From an uncultured bacterium (GTDB lineage Bacteria > Verrucomicrobiota > Kiritimatiellia > CAIVKH01), in the NCBI GenBank assembly GCA_937958885.1, contig CALGMT010000010.1, positions 1 through 64,000 on the forward strand: DNA of 64,000 nucleotides, written 5' to 3'. Each line of letters opens with the position of its first letter. Positions within the stretch are counted from its first letter, which is position 1. A program made the translations under genes and the position numbers. The notes below the pieces were generated by a model. It made no database searches, was not told the origin of the DNA, and worked only from the letters and a program-made list of their open reading frames with translations. Positions 44,601-52,560 of this stretch are shown one piece after another.

Positions 44601-46040
44601 TCAAGGGGACGAATTCGCCGTGAGCATCTCCATCAGCTCGCTCGCCCGCATGGCGTCCAAACGCGACGAATCCTGTAACGCGTTTATCACCCGCCAACAT
44701 CGCGCGGGATCGAATCGCGCGGCGAGCGCTTCCTGGAATTTCTTAACGAGCAAGGGAATGCCCTCCGCGCGGCGACGCCGATGGCCGACGGGATATTCGA
44801 CCTCGATTTTGTCCGTGTGCGTGCCATCTTCGAAAAATATCTGCACGGCATTCGCAATGGAGCGCTTTTCGGGGTCGAGATAGTCCGCGGTGTAGCGCGC
44901 GTCTTCGCGCACGATCATCTTTGCGCGCAGCGCGTCGATGCGCGGATCCTGCGCCGCTGCGTCTTCGTAATGATCCGCCGTCAGTCGGCCGAAGATCAAC
45001 CCGATCGCTACCATGTATTGCAAACAATGATCGCGGTCGGCGGGGTTGTGCAATGGTCCGGTCTTGTTGATGATCCGAATCGCGGATTCGTGCGTGGTCA
45101 GTTCGACGCGCGCAATGGCGTCCAGTCGGTCCTTGGCCTGTGGATGCAGCTTGAACGCGCATTCGACCGCCGTCTGCGCGTGAAATTCGGCCGGGAACGA
45201 AATCTTGAATAGTACGTGTTCCATCACGTAGCTGCCGAGCGGGCGGGGGAGCGTGATCGCCTTGTTCCGGAACAACGCGTCTTGGAAGCCCCACGTCGCG
45301 GTCGAAAGCACGCCGGGATAGCCCATCTCCCCGCGAAGCGCGTTGAGCGCATGCCAGACCCCGCGGCTGGTCGCGTCGCCCGCGGCCCACGATTTGCGCG
45401 GACCGGTGTTGGGCGCATGGCGATAGACGCGCAGCGCACCGCCGTCCGCCCACGCGTTCGACACGGCATTGATGACCTGCTCGCGCGTACCGCCGAGCAT
45501 CGCAGCGACGACAGCCGTCGTCGCGATGCGCACAAGGATCACATGATCCATGCCCGCGCGGTTGAAGCTGTTCTCCAGCGCGAGCACGCCCTGAATTTCA
45601 TGCGCGCGTATCGCGGCGGTCAGCACGTCGCGCACGGCGACACGGCGTCCGCTGCGGTCCAGCCAATCCGCCGCGGCGAGAATGCCGCCGAGGTTGTCGG
45701 ACGGATGTCCCCATTCGGCCGCGAGCCATGTGTCGTTGTAATCGAGCCAGCGGATCAAGGCGCCGTTGCAGAACGCGGCGCGCACGGGATCGAGTTCGTC
45801 GTCCATCCCGAGCACGCGTGCGCCGCCGGGCAGCACCGCGCCGGGTACGATGGGGCCTAGCCGTTTTAAGCACTCCGGATACTTCAGCGCCATCAGCGCA
45901 CAGCCGATGGAGTCCATCAGGCAGTAGCGGGCGGTTTCGTAGGCCTCGCGGCTTTCGGGCGGCGGACCTGTCACATAATCGGCGATCGCTGAAAGCACCG
46001 CGTCCGGCGGCGGACGCATATTCGATATTGGCGCGCTCAT
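44601..46040 (-). CDS. prpD: MmgE/PrpD family protein, 2-methylcitrate dehydratase type
   Basis: 479 residues from the ATG at 46040. The all-helical N-terminal domain begins [34 protein letters not shown], and the family motif [24 protein letters not shown] with its metal-free active-site acid/His residues is intact, as is [29 protein letters not shown] near 330. PrpD dehydrates 2-methylcitrate in propionate breakdown. No prpB, prpC or acnB lies nearby, so another substrate of this broad family cannot be excluded. It shares direction with the GT4 gene upstream, 67 bases away, and ends close to the mobile unit. Confidence 0.85.
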   Translation of the reverse strand: MSAPISNMRPPPDAVLSAIADYVTGPPPESREAYETARYCLMDSIGCALMALKYPECLKRLGPIVPGAVLPGGARVLGMDDELDPVRAAFCNGALIRWLDYNDTWLAAEWGHPSDNLGGILAAADWLDRSGRRVAVRDVLTAAIRAHEIQGVLALENSFNRAGMDHVILVRIATTAVVAAMLGGTREQVINAVSNAWADGGALRVYRHAPNTGPRKSWAAGDATSRGVWHALNALRGEMGYPGVLSTATWGFQDALFRNKAITLPRPLGSYVMEHVLFKISFPAEFHAQTAVECAFKLHPQAKDRLDAIARVELTTHESAIRIINKTGPLHNPADRDHCLQYMVAIGLIFGRLTADHYEDAAAQDPRIDALRAKMIVREDARYTADYLDPEKRSIANAVQIFFEDGTHTDKIEVEYPVGHRRRRAEGIPLLVKKFQEALAARFDPARCWRVINALQDSSRLDAMRASELMEMLTANSSP

Positions 46041-46107
46041 GCGAGTTCCAAACCTATCAGGCCGCGGCCCGCGCGGCAACGTCGCCGGTGCAGGCGCGCA
46101 TGGGCTT

Positions 46108-47226
46108 TCAACCGCAAAGCAGCGCGCGGATCGAACGATCCAGCCCGTCGATATACGCCTGCGCGCTGAAGCGTTCGGCGTTGCGGCGGATTTCGTCCTC
46201 GTTCCACGCGCGGCCGGCGCAGCGCGACACGGCGGCCAGCAGTGTCTCTTCCGTCTGTTCGGCGAAGAAAATGCCGGTGCGCTCGGCGGCGATCGTTTCC
46301 ACGGCCCCGCCTCGCGCAAAGGCGACCACGGGCGCGCCGCACGCCTGCGCTTCGACCGGAACAATCCCGAAATCCTCCTCGCCGGGAAACACCAGCAGGC
46401 GGCACGTTCGATACAGCTCGCGGATTTCCGCGTTGGAGCGCCAGCCCAGAAATTCCACATTCGCGCCCGCCGCCGCGCGCAGCCGCGCCGTCTCGGTGCC
46501 TGTGCCGACCACCTTGAGCGGGAATCCGCCGCGCGTGTACGCGCGCACCGCGAGGTCCACGCGCTTGTAGGGCACGAGCGCGGAGACGACGAGGTCGAAA
46601 TCGCCGCGCCGCGCGCCGGGCGCGCCGGGCGTGTAGAACGCCGTGTCCACCGGCGGATAGACGAGGTCCGCCTCGCGCCCGTAGAATCGTTTAATGCGCT
46701 CGCACACGTGGCGGCTGATGCCGATGAAGCGGTCCACGCGCTCGCTCACGCGGCGATCCCACTCGCGCAGCCGCGCGAGGATCGGCGCGGCGACGCGGCG
46801 CTTCACACTGCGCGCGCCGAGATACTCGTCGTGGAATGTCCACGCGTAGCGCATCGGCGTGAAGCAGTAGCAGAGGTGTTTTCCGGGACGCTTCACGCGC
46901 AGCGCTTTCGCGACGCAATGGCTCGTGCTGATTAACAACTCCGCCTCGACCGGCGCAAACCCGCGCACGGCGAGTGGAAAGACCGGGAGCCACCAGCGAT
47001 AGTGCGACGCAATGCGCGGGATGCGTTGAAGAAACGAGGTGTGGATTTCGCGCGCGTTGATCGCGTCCGAGACGGCGTCCGGTTTGTGCAGCAGCGTGTA
47101 CAGCGGCGCGTTCGGAAAGCCCCTGCACAGCCATTCGAGGCACTTCTCGCCGCCGCGCATGCCGGTCAGCCAGTCGTGCGCGAGCGCAACCTTTAGCGAG
47201 GACCACGAATCAGGAAATTGAACCAT
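46108..47226 (-). CDS. Family 4 glycosyltransferase
   Basis: 372 residues, two Rossmann domains. The N-terminal domain opens with [22 protein letters not shown], and [18 protein letters not shown] is typical of a WbaZ/mannosyltransferase-like subgroup. The C-terminal GT-B domain has [15 protein letters not shown] and the donor-site motif [30 protein letters not shown] with its EX7E glutamates. It would transfer a sugar from a nucleotide donor onto a lipopolysaccharide or exopolysaccharide precursor at the cytoplasmic membrane face. Donor and acceptor are unknown. It lies 19 bases after the LacI gene on the same strand. Confidence 0.88.
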   Translation of the reverse strand: MVQFPDSWSSLKVALAHDWLTGMRGGEKCLEWLCRGFPNAPLYTLLHKPDAVSDAINAREIHTSFLQRIPRIASHYRWWLPVFPLAVRGFAPVEAELLISTSHCVAKALRVKRPGKHLCYCFTPMRYAWTFHDEYLGARSVKRRVAAPILARLREWDRRVSERVDRFIGISRHVCERIKRFYGREADLVYPPVDTAFYTPGAPGARRGDFDLVVSALVPYKRVDLAVRAYTRGGFPLKVVGTGTETARLRAAAGANVEFLGWRSNAEIRELYRTCRLLVFPGEEDFGIVPVEAQACGAPVVAFARGGAVETIAAERTGIFFAEQTEETLLAAVSRCAGRAWNEDEIRRNAERFSAQAYIDGLDRSIRALLCG

Positions 47227-47245
47227 GGGCCGCCGCCGCGTCCCG

Positions 47246-48280
47246 TCACGCGCTCTGGCGCAATACGCGCGTCGGATCGATCACGCGGACCGCGCCCGGC
47301 TCGGGCTGCTCGACCAAGTCCATTACCGCCCGGATCTTCTCACGAAGGCCCTGGTCGATGCTGCTCAATTGCGGCCGCGTGTACTGGCAGATCGGCAGAT
47401 TGTCATAGCCCATCACCGCGACATCGCCCGGCACGCTGCGTCCGAGGCGCGCAAGTCCGTCGAGCACGCCGGCGGCGATGACATCCGCCGTCGTGACCAC
47501 GCCGTCCACCGCCATATCGACGATGTGTTGGGCGGCGTAGAGGCCGGCGTCGTAGGACACGGCCGTTTCCATCACTTGCAATTGCACGCCGGCCAATTCG
47601 CACGCCTTGCACGCGCCGCGGTAGCGCTCGGACGGCACGTTGTCCGACGTCGCCACCGGCTTTGCGCCGAGGAAGAGCAGCCGCCTGCGGCCGATATCAA
47701 TGAGCCGTTCCGCCGCCAGATAGCCGCCCTTTTGTTCGTTCGTGCGCACGTGCCCGTGTTCGGGCGCGTGGCCGTGCGAGTCGAACAATACGCAGCGGAT
47801 GCCCGGGTTTTTCAGCAAGCCGGGCAGATCCCATTCGGAAAACCCGGCCAGCACCGCGGCGTCCATGTTGCGCTGCAGAAGAAATTGCACGCTCTCTTCT
47901 TCGTGGCCCGTATGAAAACACACCGCGTAGCCGCGCAGCCGCGCCTCGTGCTCGAGGCGGATCAAAAATTCGCCATAAAACGGATTGATCGGCGGCTCCG
48001 CGCCGACCGCGCGCGGGTCGTACAGGGTGGGAATGATCACCGCCAACATACGCGAACGCTGGCCGGTCAGTGACGCGGCCGCGAGATTCTTGACGTAGCC
48101 CAATTCGCGCACCTTTTGGAGCACGCGTTCCGCCGTCGCGGGAGAGACTTCTTTCAGGCGCCCATTAAGCACGTATGACACCGCCGCGGCGGAAACGCCC
48201 GCCTCGCGCGCCACATCCGTTATCGTCGGTTTGCGAAGACCATCCGGTCCGCGCCTTTTTCCAGTCGCTAATTCGCTCAT
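47246..48280 (-). CDS. LacI-family transcriptional regulator
   Basis: 344 residues. An N-terminal helix-turn-helix with hinge (PTITDVAREAGVSAAAVSYVLNGRLKEVSPATAERVLQKVRELGY) precedes a periplasmic-binding-protein-like effector domain starting MLAVIIPTL. The strand-loop residues for a sugar-type ligand are present but the ligand cannot be read. A palindromic operator centred on AACCGGTT lies inside its own promoter, pointing to autorepression. Downstream in the same direction are the GT4 and PrpD-like genes. In PVC bacteria such regulators often govern polysaccharide use. Confidence 0.92.
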   Translation of the reverse strand: MSELATGKRRGPDGLRKPTITDVAREAGVSAAAVSYVLNGRLKEVSPATAERVLQKVRELGYVKNLAAASLTGQRSRMLAVIIPTLYDPRAVGAEPPINPFYGEFLIRLEHEARLRGYAVCFHTGHEEESVQFLLQRNMDAAVLAGFSEWDLPGLLKNPGIRCVLFDSHGHAPEHGHVRTNEQKGGYLAAERLIDIGRRRLLFLGAKPVATSDNVPSERYRGACKACELAGVQLQVMETAVSYDAGLYAAQHIVDMAVDGVVTTADVIAAGVLDGLARLGRSVPGDVAVMGYDNLPICQYTRPQLSSIDQGLREKIRAVMDLVEQPEPGAVRVIDPTRVLRQSA

Positions 48281-48286
48281 AAAACA

Positions 48287-48314
48287 AATATAAACGCCTT
48301 AACCGGTTCAGCAA
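48287..48314 (-). promoter_or_regulatory. LacI gene promoter with internal AACCGGTT operator
   Basis: Read on the minus strand, TTGCTG (48314-48309) and TATATT (48292-48287) are 16 bp apart. Between them lies TGAACCGGTTAA (48310-48299), a near-perfect palindrome with the central CG pair expected of LacI-family operators. A repressor there would block its own promoter. Confidence 0.7.
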
Positions 48315-48334
48315 GTTTTATTTTTAAGTAAATA

Positions 48335-48537
48335 GTTGCCCAAACATGCAGTCGATACAGGTCCTATTTATTCATTCAGAAATGGCAGTTCGGGTCCGGC
48401 CCCTCCCGCTGCGCGGACTCCTCTGTAGAAGGGAACTATTGAAGGTTCTGGAGGGGTGCCCGAAGGGCGGGGTGGGTTCAACCGCAATAGGCTGCCCGAC
48501 GGGCCGGTTGGACTTTAGTGGACATGATTTGGGCAAC
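48335..48537. repeat. Dispersed intergenic repeat, copy 2, with inverted ends
   Basis: The element starts GTTGCCCAAAC (48335) and ends TTTGGGCAAC (48528-48537), a 10-bp perfect terminal inverted repeat, over about 203 bases. Inside are ATTCATTCAGAAATGGC, GTTCGGGTCCGG and GAGGGGTGCCCGAAGGGCGGGG, shared with copy 1 at 35519. It has no coding capacity, as in MITE-like elements. It fills most of the spacer between lacI and the rpsB leader. Confidence 0.65.
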
Positions 48538-48545
48538 AGCTCCTA

Positions 48546-48740
48546 AATCATTGGCGCTCGATTGATGGGGTCATAGTACCCGAAATAAACAACTTGCCTT
48601 TGCGATCGACCACTATACAGTCCGCGCCCAAGTCCTGAAAACGTGTGGAAGTAAGGACGGAAGCGAGCGCCTGCCCGCTCCCGGGTTGGGCCAAAGCGGA
48701 TTTTCCGCCACCGCGCGGAAGAACAGAGGGAGTTAGAACT
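48546..48740 (+). promoter_or_regulatory. rpsB leader region
   Basis: About 195 gene-free bases before rpsB. A TATACA hexamer at 48614-48619 is a possible -10, but TTGCCT upstream is only 14 bp away, so the promoter is uncertain. The GC-rich stretch 48660-48720 can fold into short stems and could serve S2 autoregulation; no known S2 leader was recognised. GAGGGAG at 48726 is the ribosome-binding site. Confidence 0.35.
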
Positions 48741-49700
48741 ATGGAAACGGGTGACTTCATCCCGAACGTCGCCGTCCAGGACATGCTGGACGCGGGCCTG
48801 CACTTCGGCCATCAAACCAAGCGCTGGAACCCGAAGATGAAGAAATACATTTTCGGCGCGCGCAACGGCATCTACATTATCGACCTCGACAAATCGCTCG
48901 AGGAACTAAAGAAGGCGCTGAATTTCGTATATAAAACCGTGTTGCTCGGACGCTCGATCCTCTTCGTCGGCACGAAGAAGCAGGCGCATGAGCCGATCGT
49001 AATGCTCGCCGACCGCACCAAGCAGCCTTATGTGATCAACCGCTGGCTCGGCGGCACGCTGACCAACAATGTCACGATCCGCAAGAGCATCGCGCGCATG
49101 CGCGAAATCGAGCGGCTCGAAACCGACGGCAGCTTCGACAAAATGCCGAAGAAAGAAGTCTCCCGCCTCAAACACGAACTCGAAAAACTCCGCTTCAACT
49201 TGAGCGGCATCGCCGACATGAACGAGCTGCCGGGCGCGCTGTTCGTCATCGACACCCAGCGCGAGGCGATCGCCGTTGCGGAGGCCAACCGCCTCGGCAT
49301 CCCCGTCGTCGCCGTGGTGGACACCAACAGCGACCCGGATCCCATCGAGTATCCGATCCCGGCCAACGATGACGCGATCCGCTCGATCGACCTCATTTGC
49401 AAACTAGCCGCCGAAGCGGTCGAGAAAGGGCTCTCCGAATACTCGCGCGTCGCCGCCGAAGAGCAGCGCCGCCGCGCCGCGGAAGAAGCCGCCGCGCAAG
49501 CCCGCGCCAAGGCCGCCGAGGCCGCCGCGAAGGCGCACGCCGCGCCCGCCGACGGTGCCAAGCCGGAAGCGAAAAAGCCGGCGCGCCGCACCCGCGCCGC
49601 CAAACCCGTCGATGCATCCGCCGATGACGCCGCGCCCGCGGAATCCGCCGCCCCAGCGGAACAGGAGGCTGGAAGCGGAAACCTGAAGTCGGAGATCTGA
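48741..49700 (+). CDS. rpsB: 30S ribosomal protein S2
   Basis: 319 residues from the ATG at 48741, with GAGGGAG nine bases upstream. The core (1-230) carries the family blocks DAGLHFGHQTKRWNPKMKKYIF, VGTKKQAHEPIV, RWLGGTLTNN and IPVVAVVDTNSDP. A C-terminal extension of about 80 residues is Ala/Lys/Arg/Pro-rich and probably disordered; similar tails occur in PVC bacteria. The last residues and stop codon lie inside a short repeat (see 49676). tsf follows after 58 bases, the usual rpsB-tsf order. Confidence 0.97.
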   Translation: METGDFIPNVAVQDMLDAGLHFGHQTKRWNPKMKKYIFGARNGIYIIDLDKSLEELKKALNFVYKTVLLGRSILFVGTKKQAHEPIVMLADRTKQPYVINRWLGGTLTNNVTIRKSIARMREIERLETDGSFDKMPKKEVSRLKHELEKLRFNLSGIADMNELPGALFVIDTQREAIAVAEANRLGIPVVAVVDTNSDPDPIEYPIPANDDAIRSIDLICKLAAEAVEKGLSEYSRVAAEEQRRRAAEEAAAQARAKAAEAAAKAHAAPADGAKPEAKKPARRTRAAKPVDASADDAAPAESAAPAEQEAGSGNLKSEI

Positions 49701-49726
49701 AACCTGAAGTCGGAAACCTGAAGACG
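49676..49726 (+). repeat. Short tandem repeat spanning the rpsB stop codon
   Basis: GAAACCTGAAGTCGGA occurs at 49678-49693 and 49699-49714, a 21-bp period, with a third partial copy 14 bp later. The repeat encodes the final residues and TGA stop of S2 and continues into the spacer before tsf. Confidence 0.8.
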
Positions 49727-49758
49727 TAAATTCAAACCCATTACAAAGTAGCATCACC

Positions 49759-50595
49759 ATGGAAATCACCGCAGCAATGGTCAAACAGCTCCGCGACGAA
49801 ACGGGGCTCGGCATGATGGAGTGCAAGAACGCGCTCGTCGAAACCAGCGGCGACAAGCAAGCCGCCATCAAAGTGCTCCGCGAGCGAGGCCTTGCCATCG
49901 CGGGCAAAAAGGCGGAGCGCGTCGCCAAAGAGGGGCGCGTTGCCTGCGAAATCTACGACGGCGGCAAGTCCGGCGTCTTGATCGAGGTCAACTGCGAGAC
50001 GGACTTCGTCGCCCGCAACGCCTCGTTTCAGGCCTTCCTCAAGGAACTGGTCCAAACCGCCAAAACTGTCGGCGATAACGCGCTCGCCGAAACCGTGAAG
50101 GATCAGGTGGCCGCCAAGATTGCCGAGATCGGCGAAAACATCATCATCCGCCGCAACGTGAAATACACCGTGCAGGGCGAAGGCATCATCGCCGGCTACA
50201 TCCACCTCGGCGAAAAAGTCGGCGTCCTCGTCGAGGTCGGTTGCGCGAAAGCCGCTTCGCTCGATGCCGACGGGTTCCGCGAAGCGGTCAAAGACGTCAC
50301 CCTTCACATCGCCGCCTGCAACCCCGCCTACTTGCAGCGCGCGGATGTGCCGGCGGACGTGATCCAGGCCGAGCGCGAAATCTATGCCAAACAAGTCGAG
50401 GGCAAGCCCGCGAACATCGTGGACAAAATCGTCGCCGGCAAGCTGGAGAAATTCTACCAGCAGAATTGCCTCGTCGAGCAGGCTTTCGTCAAGGACGCGG
50501 ATCACACCGTGGCCGAGATGCTCAAGGCGCGCGGCGATGCGATCGGCGACACCCTCGCCATCCGCCGTTTTGTCCGCTACCAGGTCGGTGTCTAA
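49759..50595 (+). CDS. tsf: Elongation factor Ts
   Basis: 278 residues. It recharges EF-Tu by displacing GDP. The UBA-like N-terminal domain (VKQLRDETGLGMMECKNALVETSGD), the conserved core VNCETDFVARNASFQAF and the dimerisation region are intact, with a final short helix (QAFVKDADHTVAEMLK). Length is normal. It is cotranscribed with rpsB. It is followed by the third paired palindrome. Confidence 0.97.
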   Translation: MEITAAMVKQLRDETGLGMMECKNALVETSGDKQAAIKVLRERGLAIAGKKAERVAKEGRVACEIYDGGKSGVLIEVNCETDFVARNASFQAFLKELVQTAKTVGDNALAETVKDQVAAKIAEIGENIIIRRNVKYTVQGEGIIAGYIHLGEKVGVLVEVGCAKAASLDADGFREAVKDVTLHIAACNPAYLQRADVPADVIQAEREIYAKQVEGKPANIVDKIVAGKLEKFYQQNCLVEQAFVKDADHTVAEMLKARGDAIGDTLAIRRFVRYQVGV

Positions 50596-50605
50596 CCGCG
50601 ACAAT

Positions 50606-50668
50606 TTTCCATGCGCTGTAAATTACAGCGCATGGAAACGCGGAAAAAAGTTTTTACAGAGCATGGAC
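50606..50668. repeat. Paired palindrome (site C) with a perfect 33-bp inverted repeat, before queF
   Basis: TTTCCATGCGCTGTAA (50606-50621) and TTACAGCGCATGGAAA (50623-50638) form a perfect inverted repeat around a single base. The right half plus a further copy TTTTTACAGAGCATGGA (50651-50667) make a pair 31 bp apart measured at ATGGA. This is the third occurrence of the motif and the only one with an additional inverted copy. It lies immediately before or across the 5' end of queF. Confidence 0.8.
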
Positions 50669-50673
50669 GTAGC

Positions 50674-51072
50674 GTGAAGGCGAGGGGACTCACCCAGCTG
50701 GGGCGGAAGGTCGCGATCCCGAAATCCCCGGGCGCGGCGCGGATCGAAACCTTTCCGAATCGGCATCCGAACCGCGACTACACGGTGCGGTTCGAGTGTC
50801 CCGAGTTCACGTCGCTCTGTCCGATCACGGGCCAACCGGATTTCGGGCGGATCACGATCGAATACGTGCCGGACCAGCGCTGTATCGAGAGCAAATCGCT
50901 GAAGCTCTATCTCGGCTCATTTCGGAACGAGGGGGCGTTCGCCGAGTCGATCGCGAATCGCATCTGCGACGACCTTGCCGCCGCGTGCACGCCGCGCCGG
51001 ATGACCGTCATCGCGGAATTCACGCCGCGCGGCGGAATCGCGATTCGCGTCGCGGCGGAGTATGCGCGTTGA
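50674..51072 (+). CDS. queF: 7-cyano-7-deazaguanine (preQ0) reductase, unimodular QueF
   Basis: 132 residues from GTG at 50674. It reduces preQ0 to preQ1 with NADPH in queuosine synthesis. The catalytic Cys49 and Asp56 are in EFTSLCPITGQPDFG and the substrate-binding ESKSLKLYLGSFRNEGAF block follows, the same spacing as in the Bacillus enzyme. Two ATG codons further upstream (50611 and 50632) are in frame but lie inside the perfect palindrome and would add residues unlike the family, so the GTG is preferred. No strong ribosome-binding site is visible for any of the three. A palindrome-based control of this gene is possible. Confidence 0.92.
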   Translation: MKARGLTQLGRKVAIPKSPGAARIETFPNRHPNRDYTVRFECPEFTSLCPITGQPDFGRITIEYVPDQRCIESKSLKLYLGSFRNEGAFAESIANRICDDLAAACTPRRMTVIAEFTPRGGIAIRVAAEYAR

Positions 51073-51200
51073 GGGATGGGGCGGGGGCGGGTTCGACGGC
51101 GATGGCGCCGCCCGATGTTGGGGTGCGGGTTGGTGCGGGAAAAGCCGGTCTTCATTGACTTCGCGCGGTGCTGACCTATTTTTACGCCGCTTATGCGAGT

Positions 51201-51725
51201 ATGGCGGCGAAATTTTCCATGGGCTTGCACGATGCCGGCGCGTTTTTGCGCCGGCTCGCGGTATTGGCGGGGCTCTGGTGGATCCTCGATGAAGGGCGCA
51301 TGGACGGCTGGTGGTTCGCGCCCGCGATCATTGCCGGCGCGCTCCTGATCCAGTACGTCCTGCCCGCGGCGGAATCACGATGGGGCTGGTCGGCCGTCGG
51401 CGCGCTGCGCTTCATCCCGTATTTCCTCAAACAATCGATTCACGGCGGGTGGGATGTGTCGCGCCGCGCGTTCCTGCGCGAGATTTCGCTGGACCCTTCG
51501 ATGTTCGAATATCCGTCGCGGTTGAGCAATCCGACCGCGCGCCTGTTTTTCACGCATGTGATCAGTTTGTTGCCCGGCACGCTTTCCGCCGATGCGAGGG
51601 GCAATACGATTCGCATCCACGCCCTCACCGGCGCGGAGCCGGAGTTGCGGGCCTCGGCGGAGCTGCTCGAAGCGCGCGTGGCGGATCTCTTCGGCGAAAC
51701 GCTCGCATCGGAGGCGCGTTCATGA
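51201..51725 (+). CDS. mrpE: Na+/H+ antiporter subunit E (MrpE/MnhE)
   Basis: 174 residues from ATG at 51201; in-frame GTG at 51168 and ATG at 51219 are alternatives, since no strong ribosome-binding site decides. Two to three N-terminal membrane helices are followed by a soluble domain with the family pattern FIPYFLKQSIHGGWDVSRRAFL ... NPTARLFFTHVISLLPGTLSADARGNTIRIHAL. It is the first gene of a nine-gene Mrp/Mbh-like operon, and starts about 130 bases after queF. MrpE is an accessory subunit needed for full antiport. It overlaps mrpF by four bases. Confidence 0.9.
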   Translation: MAAKFSMGLHDAGAFLRRLAVLAGLWWILDEGRMDGWWFAPAIIAGALLIQYVLPAAESRWGWSAVGALRFIPYFLKQSIHGGWDVSRRAFLREISLDPSMFEYPSRLSNPTARLFFTHVISLLPGTLSADARGNTIRIHALTGAEPELRASAELLEARVADLFGETLASEARS

Positions 51726-52000
51726 CGGTCTTCGGCTATGCGCTCTGCTTATTCTTGCTCGCGAATCTCGCGGCGGGATTGCTGTTCGTCTTTCGCGGAC
51801 GCGTCGCGCCGGTCTGGATGCTCGGCATCCAAATTTTCGGCACGACCGGCGCCGCGTTGTTGCTCGTGCTCGCGGAACTCCAGCAGGAACCCGCGCTGCG
51901 CGATGTCGCGCTGGTCTGCGCGCTGCTCGCTGCCGTGACGCTCGTCACGTATGCGCAGCGCATCTGGGCTCGGCCCGCCGCGGAGGAGGAAGCGCCATGA
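51722..52000 (+). CDS. mrpF: Na+/H+ antiporter subunit F (MrpF/MnhF)
   Basis: 92 residues with three membrane helices and the pattern RGRVAPVWMLGIQIFGTTGAALLLVLAEL. It starts in the stop codon of mrpE (ATGA) and overlaps mrpG the same way. MrpF is a small membrane subunit of the Mrp complex, which exchanges cytoplasmic Na+ for protons. Length and hydrophobicity agree with the family. Confidence 0.88.
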   Translation: MTVFGYALCLFLLANLAAGLLFVFRGRVAPVWMLGIQIFGTTGAALLLVLAELQQEPALRDVALVCALLAAVTLVTYAQRIWARPAAEEEAP

Positions 52001-52299
52001 GTGCGGCGCCGTTTCTGGCCGTCGCGCTGATGTGCGCGGGCGCGTTCTTTTTTCTCGCCGGCACCATCGGCTTTTTGCGGTTTCCGGACCTGTTCACGCG
52101 CCTGCACGCGTTGACGAAGGCCGACAACCTCGGGTTCGGCCTCATCGGCGCGGGGTTGGCGATCCTGTCCGGCTCGTGGGCCGTCGCCGCGAAAATTTTC
52201 CTGATTTGGATTCTGCTGCTGATCAGCGCCTCCGCGTGCAGCCTGCTCGTCGCGCGCGGCGCGATGCGAAACGGGATTCAGCCGTGGAGGAAACCATGA
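51997..52299 (+). CDS. mrpG: Na+/H+ antiporter subunit G (MrpG/MnhG)
   Basis: 100 residues, three helices. The family motif FLAGTIGFLRFPDLFTRLHALTKADNLGFGLIGAG is intact. It is coupled by four-base overlaps to mrpF and to the MbhD-like gene. MrpG contributes to the membrane arm of Mrp and related hydrogenase complexes. Confidence 0.92.
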   Translation: MSAAPFLAVALMCAGAFFFLAGTIGFLRFPDLFTRLHALTKADNLGFGLIGAGLAILSGSWAVAAKIFLIWILLLISASACSLLVARGAMRNGIQPWRKP

Positions 52300-52559
52300 C
52301 GCTGCCCCTGGCGTTCGATGTATTTCTTTGCGCGATGCTGCTCGGCCTCGCCGCCCGCACGCTGTTCAGCCGCACCCTCTTTCAGGGCGTGATGTTCTTC
52401 GTCGTGTACGGCCTCGTGATGGCGCTCGCGTGGGCGCGGCTCAACGCGCCGGATATTGCGCTGGCCGAGGCCGCGCTCGGCGCGGGCATCACCGGCGCGC
52501 TGCTGTTCAGCGCCGTGCGCGCCTTGCGCGACCGCGGGGATCGCGAGGAGGAGTCCTGA
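52296..52559 (+). CDS. DUF4040 (MbhD-like) subunit, split-off piece of MrpA C-terminus
   Basis: 87 residues, about three helices, matching DUF4040/MbhD: FQGVMFFVVYGLVMALAWARLNAPDIALAEAALGAGITGALLFSAVR, with the conserved ExxxGAGxTGAL core. In bacterial Mrp systems this segment is normally fused to the C-terminus of MrpA; here it is a separate gene between mrpG and the MrpB-like gene, as in archaeal Mbh hydrogenases. It overlaps mrpG by four bases. Confidence 0.85.
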   Translation: MTLPLAFDVFLCAMLLGLAARTLFSRTLFQGVMFFVVYGLVMALAWARLNAPDIALAEAALGAGITGALLFSAVRALRDRGDREEES

Positions 52560-52560
52560 C

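Noticed and set aside
46041..46460. Possible N-terminal extension of the PrpD-like protein
   Set aside because: The added ~140 residues overlap the GT4 gene on the same strand in a different frame and do not resemble the PrpD family; the ATG at 46040 fits the family start.
51213..51230. A further copy of the TTTTCCATG motif within the mrpE start region
   Set aside because: TTTTCCATGGGCTTG lacks the TGTAAAA arm, has no partner 31 bp away and lies in coding sequence, so it is probably chance.
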